A DNA stretch of 64,000 nt from Parvularcula sp039818345 (GTDB taxonomy: Bacteria; Pseudomonadota; Alphaproteobacteria; Caulobacterales; Parvularculaceae). The stretch's first letter is position 1; each line of letters opens with the position of its first letter. The notes below the pieces were generated by a model. The model was not told the origin of the DNA and ran no database searches. It worked only from the letters and a program-made list of their open reading frames with translations. Of the stretch, positions 51,512-60,937 are shown piece by piece. Where the stretch lies: assembly GCA_039818345.1 (NCBI GenBank), contig JBCBUC010000011.1:39027-103026 (forward strand), read 5' to 3'. The position numbers and the translations under genes are program-made.

Positions 51512-53617
51512 TTAGCCGATGGCCTGCCCAGCCGGGTCCGCATCGGCAAGCCCTAAGACATCGAGTGCAAAGGCGTAATCGGCCGCCCGCTCTTTCAAAC
51601 GCTCAAATCGAGCAGCGGAACCGCCGTGTCCAGCGGTCATGTTCATCCGCAACAAGAACGGCCCACCCTTGGCCTCATCCCGCAGGCGCGCGATCCATTT
51701 GGCCGGTTCCCAATAGGTCACCCGGTAATCGGTAAGCCCACCGGTGGCGAGGATCGGCGGATAGGTCTTGCCCTTCGCCACATTGTCATAGGGCGAATAG
51801 GCTTTGATCGTTTGATAGGCCTGAGGATCCTTGATCGGATCACCCCACTCCTCCCATTCCGGCGGGGTGAGCGGCAATGAGGCATCTAGAATGGTCGTCA
51901 GCACATCAACGAACGGTACCGCACCAATGATCCCGGCATAAAGGGTGGGATCAAGATTGACCGACGCCCCAACAAGCAGCCCGCCCGCGCTGCCGCCATA
52001 CCCGACGATCCGTCCACGTTTCGTATAGCCGCGATCAATCAGTGCCCGTGCACTATCGTTGAAATCGGTGAAGCTGTTCTTTTTGTGCTCAAGCTTACCA
52101 TCGAGATACCACTGGCGTCCCTTAGCTGTGCTACCGCGGATATGGGCGACCGCAAAGACAACGCCGCGATCAACGAGGCTTAACACCCCGGTGGAGAAGT
52201 CATCATCGATATGTATACCGTAGGCGCCATAGCCATAGAGCATCACTGGGCGATTACCATCGGGTTCAACATCATGGCGGCGCAGCACCATGACAGGGAT
52301 CAGCGCGCCGTCGCTGGCCTTGGCGTCAAACCGTTCAACCGCGTAGACATCAGGGTTATGGCCCGAGGGAACTTCTTGGGTTTTCCGTAACGTCCGCATA
52401 CGGGTAGCCATGTCGTAGTCAAAGACCTGGCTTGGTTGGTTCGGGCTCTCATAGGCGAAACGGATCATGTCCGTGTCAAACTCACCCCAGCCGGCTAAGG
52501 ATAAACTGTAGGCGTCTTGATCAAACCGAATCTCGTGCTCCCCGGTGCGATCATAGCGGCTGACAACGATCCGTGGACGTGCATCATGGCGCTCTTCCCG
52601 CACGATCCAATCCTTAAACGTCACCACGCCGGTGACGTATGTACCAAGCTCATGCGGCAGCCAATCCTTCCAATGCTCCCGTCCCGGATTGTCTTCCGGC
52701 GCGGTCACAATCTTAAAGTCAATCGCGCCGTCATGGTTTGTGTGGATGTAGAAAAGGTCGCCGCGATGATCGACTGAATAAAGCTCGCCCCTTTCCCGCG
52801 GCGCGATCAGCCTTGGCGGGCTGTCAGGTGCATCAAGCGGGATCACATGGGCCTCGGACGTGTTGCCATTGCCCACACCGATAATCAAAAACTTCTCCGA
52901 GGACGTCTCATCGATGCCGAGGAACATGCCATCATCATCCTCCTCATAAACAAGGCGGTCGGCCGATGGATCCGTCGCCAGCACGTGATGCTTGACGCGC
53001 TTGGGGCGTTGGTGATCGTCCCGTTCGACATAAAAGAAGCTCTTGCCGTCGGCCGCCCAGACGACATCACCATCTGTTGAAGGAATGGTTTCCTCATACT
53101 CATGACCGTCGCTCAACCGCCGTATCCGGATATCAAAATACTCAGACCCCAGCGAATCAGTGCCATAAGCCATGAGGGCATGATCGCGTGACACATCGAG
53201 CCCGCCAATGGAGAAGAAGTCTTGACCCTCCCCTTCCTTGTCCCCGTCGAGCATGACCTCTTCCGAAGCGCCCTCTGCCGTCCGCCGCGCATAAATTGGG
53301 TACTGCCCGCCATCACGATAACGAACGTAATATTCATACGGTCCATCACGCATGGGGACGGAGCTTTCATCTTCTTTAATCCGCCCTCGCATTTCTTTGA
53401 ACAACGTTTCACGAAGGGTGGCGAGGTGATCGGTTTGAGAGGCGTAATAGGTTCCCTCAGCCGTCAAATAGTCGTGCACGTCGCTTTGCAAGACTGAAGG
53501 ATCACGCAGCACCTCCTGCCAATTGTCATCACGCATCCAGGCATAGTGATCCGTCCGCGTATCACCGTGTTGGGTGAGCTTGATCGGGCGCTTATCGGCC
53601 TTTGGCGCGTTGGTCAT
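51512..53617 (-). CDS. S9-family serine peptidase (oligopeptidase B-like)
   Basis: 701 residues. An N-terminal seven-bladed propeller (from DHYAWMRDDNWQEVLRDP) is followed by the alpha/beta catalytic domain with nucleophile GYGGSAGGLLVGASVN, an Asp in the GGLTDYRVTYWEP region and the His of TAGHGGSAARFE. No signal peptide. It would cut after basic residues in short peptides if it behaves like PtrB. Confidence 0.93.
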   Translation of the reverse strand: MTNAPKADKRPIKLTQHGDTRTDHYAWMRDDNWQEVLRDPSVLQSDVHDYLTAEGTYYASQTDHLATLRETLFKEMRGRIKEDESSVPMRDGPYEYYVRYRDGGQYPIYARRTAEGASEEVMLDGDKEGEGQDFFSIGGLDVSRDHALMAYGTDSLGSEYFDIRIRRLSDGHEYEETIPSTDGDVVWAADGKSFFYVERDDHQRPKRVKHHVLATDPSADRLVYEEDDDGMFLGIDETSSEKFLIIGVGNGNTSEAHVIPLDAPDSPPRLIAPRERGELYSVDHRGDLFYIHTNHDGAIDFKIVTAPEDNPGREHWKDWLPHELGTYVTGVVTFKDWIVREERHDARPRIVVSRYDRTGEHEIRFDQDAYSLSLAGWGEFDTDMIRFAYESPNQPSQVFDYDMATRMRTLRKTQEVPSGHNPDVYAVERFDAKASDGALIPVMVLRRHDVEPDGNRPVMLYGYGAYGIHIDDDFSTGVLSLVDRGVVFAVAHIRGSTAKGRQWYLDGKLEHKKNSFTDFNDSARALIDRGYTKRGRIVGYGGSAGGLLVGASVNLDPTLYAGIIGAVPFVDVLTTILDASLPLTPPEWEEWGDPIKDPQAYQTIKAYSPYDNVAKGKTYPPILATGGLTDYRVTYWEPAKWIARLRDEAKGGPFLLRMNMTAGHGGSAARFERLKERAADYAFALDVLGLADADPAGQAIG

Positions 53618-53679
53618 GGAGGCTCCTGGTTCGTCAATGAGGCGCCACGACTACGCGAAGACGCACGAACCGAAAAGCC

Positions 53680-55500
53680 TTATGGCATTTCACCTGCCCC
53701 AACGGCCTCACCCTCGTCAGAAGGCGCAACCGGCAAATCTGCGCCAAACGCTGGCTCAATGGCCAAATCGTCGGCGGTCTGCTCGAAACGACCAAATGCC
53801 CCGCTTGGTTCGACCAATGGCACACCATCGATCACTGGAACATCGAACACCTGGCGCTCATAGCCGAGTTCACCGCGTGCAGCCGCATCAAGGAGGTCAA
53901 GGGGGTCCTGCTCACCACGTGAGAAAAAGCGCAAGAACCCGATGCTCCAGCCATCATCCGTTCGCTGATTAACACGGTAAACCTCAAGCCCGCCGTGGCG
54001 CAGCACGAAGAAATAGCCGCGTTCACCGCTCTCTTCAAAAACCAAGACTGCATCGTTCGGGTCGTTGAGGTTTCGGCCCAACGTCGCTTGCAGCGTGCTC
54101 GCCAAACGGCCCTCGACGATTGCGCCTTCGGGGAAGACGCGGAAAATGCCGTTCTCGATCAAAATATCGAGGGTGGGATCTTGTTGTAAGCTCTCAGGCT
54201 TTGGTCCGCGGCCGAGCTCAGCCAAGGCATAAGGGTCCTCAAGACCAGCGGGCGGGTTTGCCTCAAGCCGTTCCACCACTTTTTTGCCCATCGGACCGAG
54301 GCGATCACGCAGGTATTGAATATCCGCGCCCGTTGTTCCTTCTGGATCATTGAGGATTTGTTCGAGTTGCGAAACAGCCGACCAATCCCGGGGCGCATAG
54401 ACCGGCGTCTGAACCAGGACAGCAATCAAGATAAGGAGCGCTGACACGGCGATATTGCCCTGGCGCAGCACCACCCATTGTTCCGACAACGCAGCGGCGG
54501 CGTAGATCGGCGCGTAGAGCCCAACGACAAGCACCATGATCGCTGCGTGGATCCGATTAGGGGTCCATCCTTCTGCGGCGACGCGCATGTAAAGGCCGTA
54601 GACCGCAAGGCTCATCAAAAAGAGCAACAAGACGCCAAGGAGCCGAGCCGTTGCGCCAAAGAGCGCCCCTTCTGGCCGTCCCTGATCAGCAACAATCGCA
54701 TTGATCATGATGATCGCGACAATCGCCGATGCAGTGAGGGTCGCCATCGGCGACAAATCACCGAGCAGCGAGCCGAAGCCGCGCAGCATCACCGCCACGA
54801 CAAACACGGTGATCGACACAGCAAAGATTGGTGCCGCGACACGCAAAAGCGCCATCTTGATACCGCGCGCCGCCAAAATGGCCGCTTCCCGCTGCCGCGT
54901 GACGCCAACGCCCACCGCCTGCAACAGACCCAAGAACCCGGCGATAAACCAAGGCTGCTGCATCAAATCGCGCAGGAACGGTAAACCGACGAAGACAAAA
55001 AGCGCGGCCACCAGGCCTGCCAACGCCACACCCGCAAGCACAAAGAGCTGGGCCACGCCTACAATAACGGGGATGTTCCACGCATCAGCATAAAGCGTGG
55101 GGTAGTGATTAAGCGCCGCACCGCGCGAGCGCGCCCTCAAGAAAGGAAGCGCCACCGTGACCAGAACACCGTTGGCTAAGAACGAAATCAGCGCCGCAGA
55201 CGACTCATAGGATTGGTTCATCGGCGAGAGCCAGGTGAGCGCACCTGTGATGAGCCCGATCACCAAAGCAGCCACCGCACTGGTCGCCACTTGGCCCTTC
55301 AGCACCGTCAACAAATACGTTGCGGATCCAAAAAGAAGCCCAAAAAGTATGGCGGTTGCCAGGCGCTCAGGAAGCAAACCGTCATTCAGGGCATCGATGG
55401 CAAAATAACCCAGCAACCCCAGCACCACACCCGGCAATCCAAAGACAGCCACCAAGGTGCTGCCTCCTTGCGGAATGCGTTCGTCGACTTCGTTGTCCAT
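53680..55500 (-). CDS. DUF4153 multi-pass membrane protein
   Basis: 606 residues. About 12 hydrophobic helices fill residues 15-390, with the DUF4153 block LYMRVAAEGWTPNRIHAAIMVLVVGLYAPIYAAAAL. A soluble C-terminal region of about 200 residues follows (DRLGPMGKKVVERLEANP onward). Family function unknown. It stands alone between an S9 peptidase and a GNAT gene. Confidence 0.88.
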   Translation of the reverse strand: MDNEVDERIPQGGSTLVAVFGLPGVVLGLLGYFAIDALNDGLLPERLATAILFGLLFGSATYLLTVLKGQVATSAVAALVIGLITGALTWLSPMNQSYESSAALISFLANGVLVTVALPFLRARSRGAALNHYPTLYADAWNIPVIVGVAQLFVLAGVALAGLVAALFVFVGLPFLRDLMQQPWFIAGFLGLLQAVGVGVTRQREAAILAARGIKMALLRVAAPIFAVSITVFVVAVMLRGFGSLLGDLSPMATLTASAIVAIIMINAIVADQGRPEGALFGATARLLGVLLLFLMSLAVYGLYMRVAAEGWTPNRIHAAIMVLVVGLYAPIYAAAALSEQWVVLRQGNIAVSALLILIAVLVQTPVYAPRDWSAVSQLEQILNDPEGTTGADIQYLRDRLGPMGKKVVERLEANPPAGLEDPYALAELGRGPKPESLQQDPTLDILIENGIFRVFPEGAIVEGRLASTLQATLGRNLNDPNDAVLVFEESGERGYFFVLRHGGLEVYRVNQRTDDGWSIGFLRFFSRGEQDPLDLLDAAARGELGYERQVFDVPVIDGVPLVEPSGAFGRFEQTADDLAIEPAFGADLPVAPSDEGEAVGAGEMP

Positions 55501-55635
55501 GACCCGTCGATGCTCCTTGACCTAAGGATGAGGGTAAGATCCGAAGGGCCTTTCCACAATAAGAGTTGGTCCGCATGTCGCAGGCTTTGTGCAGCGCAAA
55601 TTGACGCCAAGCCAATCCGGCGCGATGTAGCCCCT

Positions 55636-56175
55636 ATGTCAGATCAACCAGCGCCCACCATCAGCATAGCGACGATCGCTGACGCTGCTACGCTTGCAGA
55701 GCTTGGCTCCTCAACGTTTGTTGAGTCCTTTGGTCATATGTACAGTGACGATGATCTTCAGGCCTTTCTCTCCACGAACCATAGTCAGGACGCGTACAGA
55801 AAAGCACTCAACAACCCAGAGTCGAGAATCTGGATCGCCCACACCGAATATGGCAGCGCCGTTGGCTTCGCCTCGGTGAGCCCCTGCCATCTTCCCGTTC
55901 CGGACCAGCCCCCGCGCGCCGGAGAGCTTGGCCGTCTTTATATACGAAAATCGCATCAAGGGGTAGGCCTAGGTGTGCGACTGCTTGAACACGCGCTGGC
56001 GTTTCTCGATGCGACGTTTGATCACCATTACCTCAGCGTGTTCTCAGAAAACCTCGGCGCCCAACGCCTTTATAGCCGCTATGGCTTTGAAATTTTTCAT
56101 GAATATCACTTTATGGTCGGCAATCATGCGGATGAAGAGTTTTTGATGCGCCGCACACGATCAATAGCGGATTGA
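55636..56175 (+). CDS. GNAT-family N-acetyltransferase
   Basis: 179 residues from ATG 55636, after which ATIADAATLAELGSSTFVESFGHMYSDDDLQAFL is characteristic of the family. The acetyl-CoA loop is LYIRKSHQGVGLGVRLLEHALAF, then YLSVFSENLGAQRLYSRYGFE. Substrate unknown. It may resemble spermidine/small-amine acetyltransferases by its N-terminus, but this is weak. It is divergent from the DUF4153 gene. Confidence 0.88.
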   Translation: MSDQPAPTISIATIADAATLAELGSSTFVESFGHMYSDDDLQAFLSTNHSQDAYRKALNNPESRIWIAHTEYGSAVGFASVSPCHLPVPDQPPRAGELGRLYIRKSHQGVGLGVRLLEHALAFLDATFDHHYLSVFSENLGAQRLYSRYGFEIFHEYHFMVGNHADEEFLMRRTRSIAD

Positions 56176-56272
56176 ACCATTCTACGCACCAAGAAGGTGA
56201 CCACTGCCAACAGGCATTCCCAAAAAGTCGATTTCGCGAGACAATAGAAAATTCGATCACGAGGAGGTCCCT

Positions 56273-56986
56273 TTGGCGACGACCATCTATAATATCGCTC
56301 AGCTAGCTGAAGACGTTTATCACGCTAACAAGCAGGTACCCTACACTCGGGTTCATTATCAAAACAATCCGACAACAGATTTTAGTGGCGCTATCTATGA
56401 CCTTCCAGGGTTTCGTGTTGTCTCCTTTGCGGGGACCAACTCTCTAAGGGACGCCTTGGTCAGTGATGTGCAACTGGCGACCGGTTGGTTGCCGGAGCAG
56501 GAAAAGGACGCCCGGAAACTGCTTTTCAGAGCCTATGAAGGCGGGAAGCAGATTTTGATGACCGGCCATTCGCTTGGCGGCGCGCTTTGCCAAATCCTTG
56601 GCTATGAGGACGTGCCCTTTATCTCCTTCAACGCGCCTCCGATGGCGACCAACATGGCCGCAAGCTGGTCAAGCACCGGTGCGCGGGCTGTGGCAACGGC
56701 CGCGGCGGCCATTGCTGGCGGCGGGCTCCTCGGCGTTGTTGCCTATATCGCCTCCACCAAAACCCGGCAGGCAGCGATCGGTAACGTTAAGCCGGAGTCG
56801 GGCATTAACTTTCGTCTTCCCTATGATCCGGTCAGCTCCTCCTCTTGGGGCGGGGGCCATGTGGGGAGCGTGATCGAAGTGCCCGCGCCCTCCTGGACCA
56901 TCAACCGCCATTCCATGAGCGCGCTTTTGAAGTCGCTCGGCCCAGAGGGTGACGCATCGGATCTGGGCGCTGTTCCCCTGAATTAA
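56273..56986 (+). CDS. lipase-like alpha/beta hydrolase (class 3 type)
   Basis: 237 residues from a TTG chosen because a strong GAGGAGG lies five bases upstream and no ATG fits. RVVSFAGTNSLRDALVSDVQL and the nucleophile elbow ILMTGHSLGGALCQILGYE match lipase class 3. A hydrophobic stretch (AVATAAAAIAGGGLLGVVAYIA) lies inside. The His is probably in GGGHVGSVIE or near the C-terminal NRHSM. No signal peptide. Substrate unknown. Confidence 0.8.
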   Translation: MATTIYNIAQLAEDVYHANKQVPYTRVHYQNNPTTDFSGAIYDLPGFRVVSFAGTNSLRDALVSDVQLATGWLPEQEKDARKLLFRAYEGGKQILMTGHSLGGALCQILGYEDVPFISFNAPPMATNMAASWSSTGARAVATAAAAIAGGGLLGVVAYIASTKTRQAAIGNVKPESGINFRLPYDPVSSSSWGGGHVGSVIEVPAPSWTINRHSMSALLKSLGPEGDASDLGAVPLN

Positions 56987-57003
56987 TGGCCACCACCCGT
57001 TGC

Positions 57004-57089
57004 GGGTATGGCCAGTTAATGCATTGATTTAAAATAGATTGTTCTTCGTTAACCATTGGCCATACCGGATCCCCCATGCGGTATGGCCA
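57004..57089. repeat. three copies of a GGTATGGCCA element in the 56987-57222 gap
   Basis: TGGCCATACCG (57057-57067) and CGGTATGGCCA (57079-57089) form an 11-bp perfect palindrome with an 11-base spacer, and GGGTATGGCCA (57004-57014) is a third copy. Their regular relation suggests protein-binding sites or a small dispersed repeat. No T-run supports a terminator. Confidence 0.5.
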
Positions 57090-57222
57090 GATCCATTTGA
57101 TCCCGCCCACGCGACTTTGCGGAACGCTCACAATGCGGATCACAGTTTCTAGTCGACAGATCAGCCGCGGTTCCTCACCGATGGTGACCGTGCACCGAAG
57201 GTGATTTCAAGCAGGAGGCAGT

Positions 57223-57798
57223 GTGGACCAGTTACGGATCTATTTTCATTTTCGAAGCCCCTATTCACGCTTGGGTCTTCACGTCGTTGCGCGCGCCGGC
57301 ATCACTGAAGCGGTCGACACTCTGCTCATCCCCTTCACAGCGCCGGCGGGCGGTGCACCATTTTTGAACCCGACCGATAGCATGCCGAAGATGCGCTACA
57401 TCGCCGAGGATGCCCCTCGGATGGCGGAGCGGATGGGGCTTGTGTCGACCTTCCCGCGACCGATGGATCCCGACTACACCCCCGCGCTGAACGCGTTTTA
57501 CCAGGCGCGCGAGGCCGGTGCTGCGTTGCCCTTCACCCTGGCGCTCTCTGATGCCCGGTTCTCCGAGGGGCTCAACATTTCGGATCCAAAACTGCTTAGC
57601 TCTATAGCCGTCGATCATGGTCTTCGAGAGGACGCGATGGCGCAAGCTGTGGACCCGTCAACGGTCGAGCAAGACCAAGCGATGGTTGATCGCGACCGCG
57701 TCTTTGGCGTCACCTTCGCGGTCCTCGAAAAGGATGGGAAGAAACAGCGCTTTTGGGGCCATGATCGTTTTGAGCTCTTGGTCGAACTGATCAGTTAG
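57223..57798 (+). CDS. DsbA-family/2-hydroxychromene-2-carboxylate isomerase-like protein
   Basis: 191 residues from a GTG. IYFHFRSPYSRLGLHVV matches the N-terminus of thioredoxin-fold HCCA isomerase/DsbA-like proteins, in which Ser-Pro-Tyr replaces the CxxC. The C-terminus has VFGVTFAVLEKDGKKQRFWGHDRFELL, the usual GVP-F motif region. A glutathione-dependent isomerase or transferase role is possible. No aromatic-degradation genes lie nearby. Confidence 0.82.
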   Translation: MDQLRIYFHFRSPYSRLGLHVVARAGITEAVDTLLIPFTAPAGGAPFLNPTDSMPKMRYIAEDAPRMAERMGLVSTFPRPMDPDYTPALNAFYQAREAGAALPFTLALSDARFSEGLNISDPKLLSSIAVDHGLREDAMAQAVDPSTVEQDQAMVDRDRVFGVTFAVLEKDGKKQRFWGHDRFELLVELIS

Positions 57799-58615
57799 AC
57801 GAGCGCATGCTCATGCTCGAACCGTTCATCCCTCTTAAACGGTTCCGAAGGGCGTTGAGCTCCGACCTGGTTTGGTCCCCAAGCTTCATTCTACCGGCAC
57901 GCTCGGCGGCAAACATTTGGTCAATAGCGGCGATACAACGCTCCACCCGCTCTTCTGATTCCCAAACGGAATCGGGGGCGTGATTAAGCAAATAAACGAC
58001 GTTGAAACGGCCCTGGATGGTGAGTTGAGTGGCCGCATCAGGGTCTTCAAGTTGGCTGATCAGTGAATCGATCACCGCACCATCACCAAGACTGTTCCGC
58101 TCGAGTTCAGCAACAGCGCCGCGCCGCGCGCTCCGCGAACCATCGTTGATCATGGACAAAAGACGATCAGGACTTTGCGCCCGTGCGGGCAGCTCGCGCT
58201 CACGGATCACCGGCGCTTCTGCAGCAAAGGTATTGTCAACGGTTTGGCTGGTGCGCTCTGTTAACTCGCGATCAATTGGCCTCGGTTCGGACGCCTGCGA
58301 GATCATCTGACTGCCGGTCACCGTGCCAGCATCAGCGCCGTCAATCGCGTCGATCATGTTGGTCAAAATAAAGCGGTGGTGCGTGCTAAGCGGACAAAGG
58401 ATATCGCTTAATCGCTGCTTTTGAAGGTCAGTGGCGGCGTCCCCGCCGCAGCCGATGGTCATCACCTCGATCGTCTCAGCTGCCGTTGCTGCAACATTGG
58501 GGTCGCTGCTGAGGGCCAAATCAGCGACCGCTTGATAATTGTCGGCTCGCCGCGATTCCCAGCTAAAATAAAAGCCAATCAAGGCGATAAGAACGGTTAC
58601 AAACCCACGAAGCAT
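57791..58615 (-). CDS. hypothetical membrane-anchored protein
   Basis: 274 residues from ATG 58615. One N-terminal membrane segment (FVTVLIALIGFYFSW) is followed by helical sequence with HEAT-like character (AVADLALSSDPNVAATAAETIEVM, RGAVAELERN, VIDSLISQLEDPDAATQLTIQGRFNVVYLL). No recognised family. It is convergent with the DsbA-like gene. Confidence 0.7.
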   Translation of the reverse strand: MLRGFVTVLIALIGFYFSWESRRADNYQAVADLALSSDPNVAATAAETIEVMTIGCGGDAATDLQKQRLSDILCPLSTHHRFILTNMIDAIDGADAGTVTGSQMISQASEPRPIDRELTERTSQTVDNTFAAEAPVIRERELPARAQSPDRLLSMINDGSRSARRGAVAELERNSLGDGAVIDSLISQLEDPDAATQLTIQGRFNVVYLLNHAPDSVWESEERVERCIAAIDQMFAAERAGRMKLGDQTRSELNALRNRLRGMNGSSMSMRSSN

Positions 58616-58704
58616 AACGTTGATCCCCGTGCAAAGCACTTCCCCCGAGAAACTGAGGTTAGCCCGATGCCTTCACGATCTCAACGTAAAAGGAAATTCG
58701 CCCG

Positions 58705-59124
58705 CTAGGCGTCGTCTTCCATCGGCACGCCGTAAAGCTCGAGCCGGTGATCGATCAGCCGGAAACCGTGCTCCCGGGCGATCTTCTCTTGCAGCTTCTC
58801 GATCTCTTCGTTGACGAACTCGATCACCTCGCCGCTTTTCACATTGATCAGGTGATCATGGTGCTCCGAACCCGCCTCTTCATAGCGTGCGCGGCCATGG
58901 CCGTCTTGGAAGTCGTGACGCTCCACGACCTTATAGTCCTCAAGAAGCCGCATGGTGCGGTAGACCGTGGCGATCGAGATCCGGTTGTCGATTTCGGATG
59001 CCCGACGATGGATCTCTTCAACGTCAGGATGATCCTCAGCGGCTGAAATCACCCGCGCGATGACCCGGCGTTGATCGGTCATCCGCAGACCCTTTTCTGC
59101 ACAGAGCTTCTCTAAACGATCCAT
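58705..59124 (-). CDS. fur: Fur-family metal-responsive regulator
   Basis: 139 residues. The winged helix is RMTDQRRVIARVISAAEDHPDVEEIHRRASEIDNRISIATVYRTMRLLED; the metal-binding region is RHDFQDGHGRARYEEAGSEHHDHLINVKSGEVIEF. C-terminal CxxC zinc ligands of E. coli Fur are absent, as often in Alphaproteobacteria, where such proteins act as Fur or Mur (iron or manganese). It ends the nitroreductase-tsaB-rimI-fur run. Confidence 0.93.
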   Translation of the reverse strand: MDRLEKLCAEKGLRMTDQRRVIARVISAAEDHPDVEEIHRRASEIDNRISIATVYRTMRLLEDYKVVERHDFQDGHGRARYEEAGSEHHDHLINVKSGEVIEFVNEEIEKLQEKIAREHGFRLIDHRLELYGVPMEDDA

Positions 59125-59127
59125 CGA

Positions 59128-59565
59128 TCAATCCTCCTGCGGACAAAGATTCAGCGCCATCACCTCGGCGTCTGAACCATCACTATAATAGGCTGGGCGG
59201 AGGGCAAGGCGAGCAAAGCCAGCCCTTTGATAGAGCCTGAGAGCGCCCCTATTGCGGGAGCTGACCTCTAGAAACAAGCGTTCTGCGCCGAAGTCGAGGG
59301 CCAACGAGATGGCGGCGTTCAGCAGCGTCTCGCCATCGCCCTGTCCCGGCGCCGTGGTTCCAATGGTCAAAAGCTCCGCCTCTCCTGCTGCTGCCCTGAT
59401 CATGGCAAAGCCTCGCGGCGGTTCGCCGATCACGAGCACGCCGTCCGTCGATCGCCCTAAAGCCGCCATCCAGAATGGCTCGTCCCACGGCCGTTGCGGA
59501 AAAAGGGCTTCGTGCAGCCGGGCGAGCGCTGCGGCATCGTCTTTCTTGGCCAAGCGGACATTCAT
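59128..59565 (-). CDS. rimI: ribosomal-protein S18 alanine N-acetyltransferase-like GNAT
   Basis: 145 residues. LTIGTTAPGQGDGETLLNAAISLALDFGAERLFLEVSSRNRGALRLYQRAGFARLALRPAYY is the RimI-type GNAT core, although the Q/R-x-x-G-x-G loop reads QGDGE. The position between tsaB and fur supports RimI. It acetylates the N-terminal Ala of S18. The start overlaps the tsaB stop. Confidence 0.9.
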   Translation of the reverse strand: MNVRLAKKDDAAALARLHEALFPQRPWDEPFWMAALGRSTDGVLVIGEPPRGFAMIRAAAGEAELLTIGTTAPGQGDGETLLNAAISLALDFGAERLFLEVSSRNRGALRLYQRAGFARLALRPAYYSDGSDAEVMALNLCPQED

Positions 59566-60182
59566 AAGGGGGCGCTGCTTGGCGGCTTGGCATCCGGCGC
59601 CCGCAAGTAAAGCGTCTGGAGTGGCGCTGCTGGCTTTTTTCGGGTGAGCGCCAAGAGCGCCGCGGCGTCTGGCACGCGGCGCGGCGGCGGCGCGCGATCA
59701 GGATCAACCGCCAGAACGCCCGTGCCCAGCGCGTCGTCACCGCGCTCAAGACGCGCTTTTCCTTCCTCATAGGACAGAAGATGCGGCGGCTCCGTCGCCA
59801 TTCCGTCCTCACCAAAGCGCTGCGCGTAGACTTGGCGGCGGCGGGCATCGAGGAGCACGGTGGTCGGCCCATTCTGCCCTTCTGCCACCGCCTCAAGCGT
59901 GGTCATCGGCACCGTTTCAGCGCCCGAGCCCATGGCAAGGCCCTTGGCAAAGGCGATCCCGACACGCTGACCCATGAAGGAGCCGGGGCCGATGGTGACG
60001 CCGATCCGCGTCAAAGCCGAAGCCTCAACCCTCGCCTCCTCCAACAGCGCCCGCACGCGCGGGGCCACCTGTTCTGCGTGGCCCACGCCAATCTCTTCTG
60101 AGATCGAAACGACCGTCCCGCCGTCTGTCTCTATGGCGATGGTCAGGGCAGAGAGGCAGGTATCAAGAGCGAGGAGAGCTAT
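59562..60182 (-). CDS. tsaB: tRNA threonylcarbamoyladenosine biosynthesis protein TsaB
   Basis: 206 residues when read from ATA 60182. The first codons give ALLALDTCLSALTIAI, the conserved ASKHA N-terminus with the DT motif. The first canonical in-frame start, GTG 60086, would delete these 32 residues, and no ATG, GTG or TTG lies upstream before the frame enters the previous gene. The ATA overlaps the nitroreductase TAG stop. GVTIGPGSFMGQRVGIAFAKGLA follows. TsaB pairs with TsaD to make t6A37 in tRNA. Start is therefore uncertain. Confidence 0.85.
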   Translation of the reverse strand: MALLALDTCLSALTIAIETDGGTVVSISEEIGVGHAEQVAPRVRALLEEARVEASALTRIGVTIGPGSFMGQRVGIAFAKGLAMGSGAETVPMTTLEAVAEGQNGPTTVLLDARRRQVYAQRFGEDGMATEPPHLLSYEEGKARLERGDDALGTGVLAVDPDRAPPPRRVPDAAALLALTRKKPAAPLQTLYLRAPDAKPPSSAPL

Positions 60183-60775
60183 AGGAGCGTGGCCGCTTTT
60201 TGAAACGCCAACCGAGGGCTGCGCGGGAACAGGTCTTTGTCACTGCCATAGCCGATGGTGCAGATCCAGTTCGACTTGATCGTCGTGCCAGCGAAGAACG
60301 CCTCATCGACGCCTGCCTTATCGAAGCCCGACATCGGCCCGCAATCGAGGCCCATCATCCGCGCGGCGACCATCAGGTACGCGCCCTGGAGCGTGCCGTT
60401 GCGGATCGCTGTTTCTTCGATTAGCGGGTCGTTGCCAGCGAACCAGGCCTTGGCGTCGGTGTGGGGGAATTGCTCAGGCAGCTCTTCGTAGAATTCCATC
60501 TCATAGCCGATGATCGCCACCACCGGCGCCTCCATCGCCTTGGCTTGGTTTCCCTCCATCAAAAGAGGTTTGAGCTTTTCTTTTGCCTCTTGTGTACGGA
60601 GGAAAAGGGTGCGCATCGGCTGACAATTGGCCGATGTTGGACCCCATTTCATGAGGTCATAGATCGCCTCGATCTGTTCGTCCGTGACCGGTTTATCGAG
60701 CCAGCCATTGCGCGTGCGCGCCTCGGTGAAGACTTGCTCTTGGGCGGAAGCGGGAAGGGGAGTGTCGTAAGCCAT
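60179..60775 (-). CDS. nitroreductase-family protein (RutE-like)
   Basis: 198 residues from ATG 60775. RTRNGWLDKPVTDEQIEAIYDLMKWGPTSANCQP with the FMN-contacting GPTSAN, ETAIRNGTLQGAYLMVAARMMGLDCGPMSGFD and NWICTIGYG are typical of the RutE/malonic semialdehyde reductase group. It uses FMN and NAD(P)H. No other rut genes are seen. Its stop overlaps the apparent tsaB start. Confidence 0.9.
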   Translation of the reverse strand: MAYDTPLPASAQEQVFTEARTRNGWLDKPVTDEQIEAIYDLMKWGPTSANCQPMRTLFLRTQEAKEKLKPLLMEGNQAKAMEAPVVAIIGYEMEFYEELPEQFPHTDAKAWFAGNDPLIEETAIRNGTLQGAYLMVAARMMGLDCGPMSGFDKAGVDEAFFAGTTIKSNWICTIGYGSDKDLFPRSPRLAFQKAATLL

Positions 60776-60937
60776 GGCGGAGAGATAGCGAGATGGCGCA
60801 GCGGGTACAGCCCCTAGCCTGCGAAGATCCGCTTTGCTTCCAGAACGCCGCCGAAGCGCCCATCCAGTGCTGAAGGACTTGTCTGCTTGTCGGGAGGTAC
60901 ATCTTTGTGAAAAGATCATGCATCACTGGAGAATGAC

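Noticed and set aside
55213..55635. Upstream extension of the GNAT protein at 55636
   Set aside because: The added residues overlap the opposite-strand DUF4153 gene and lack similarity to the family.
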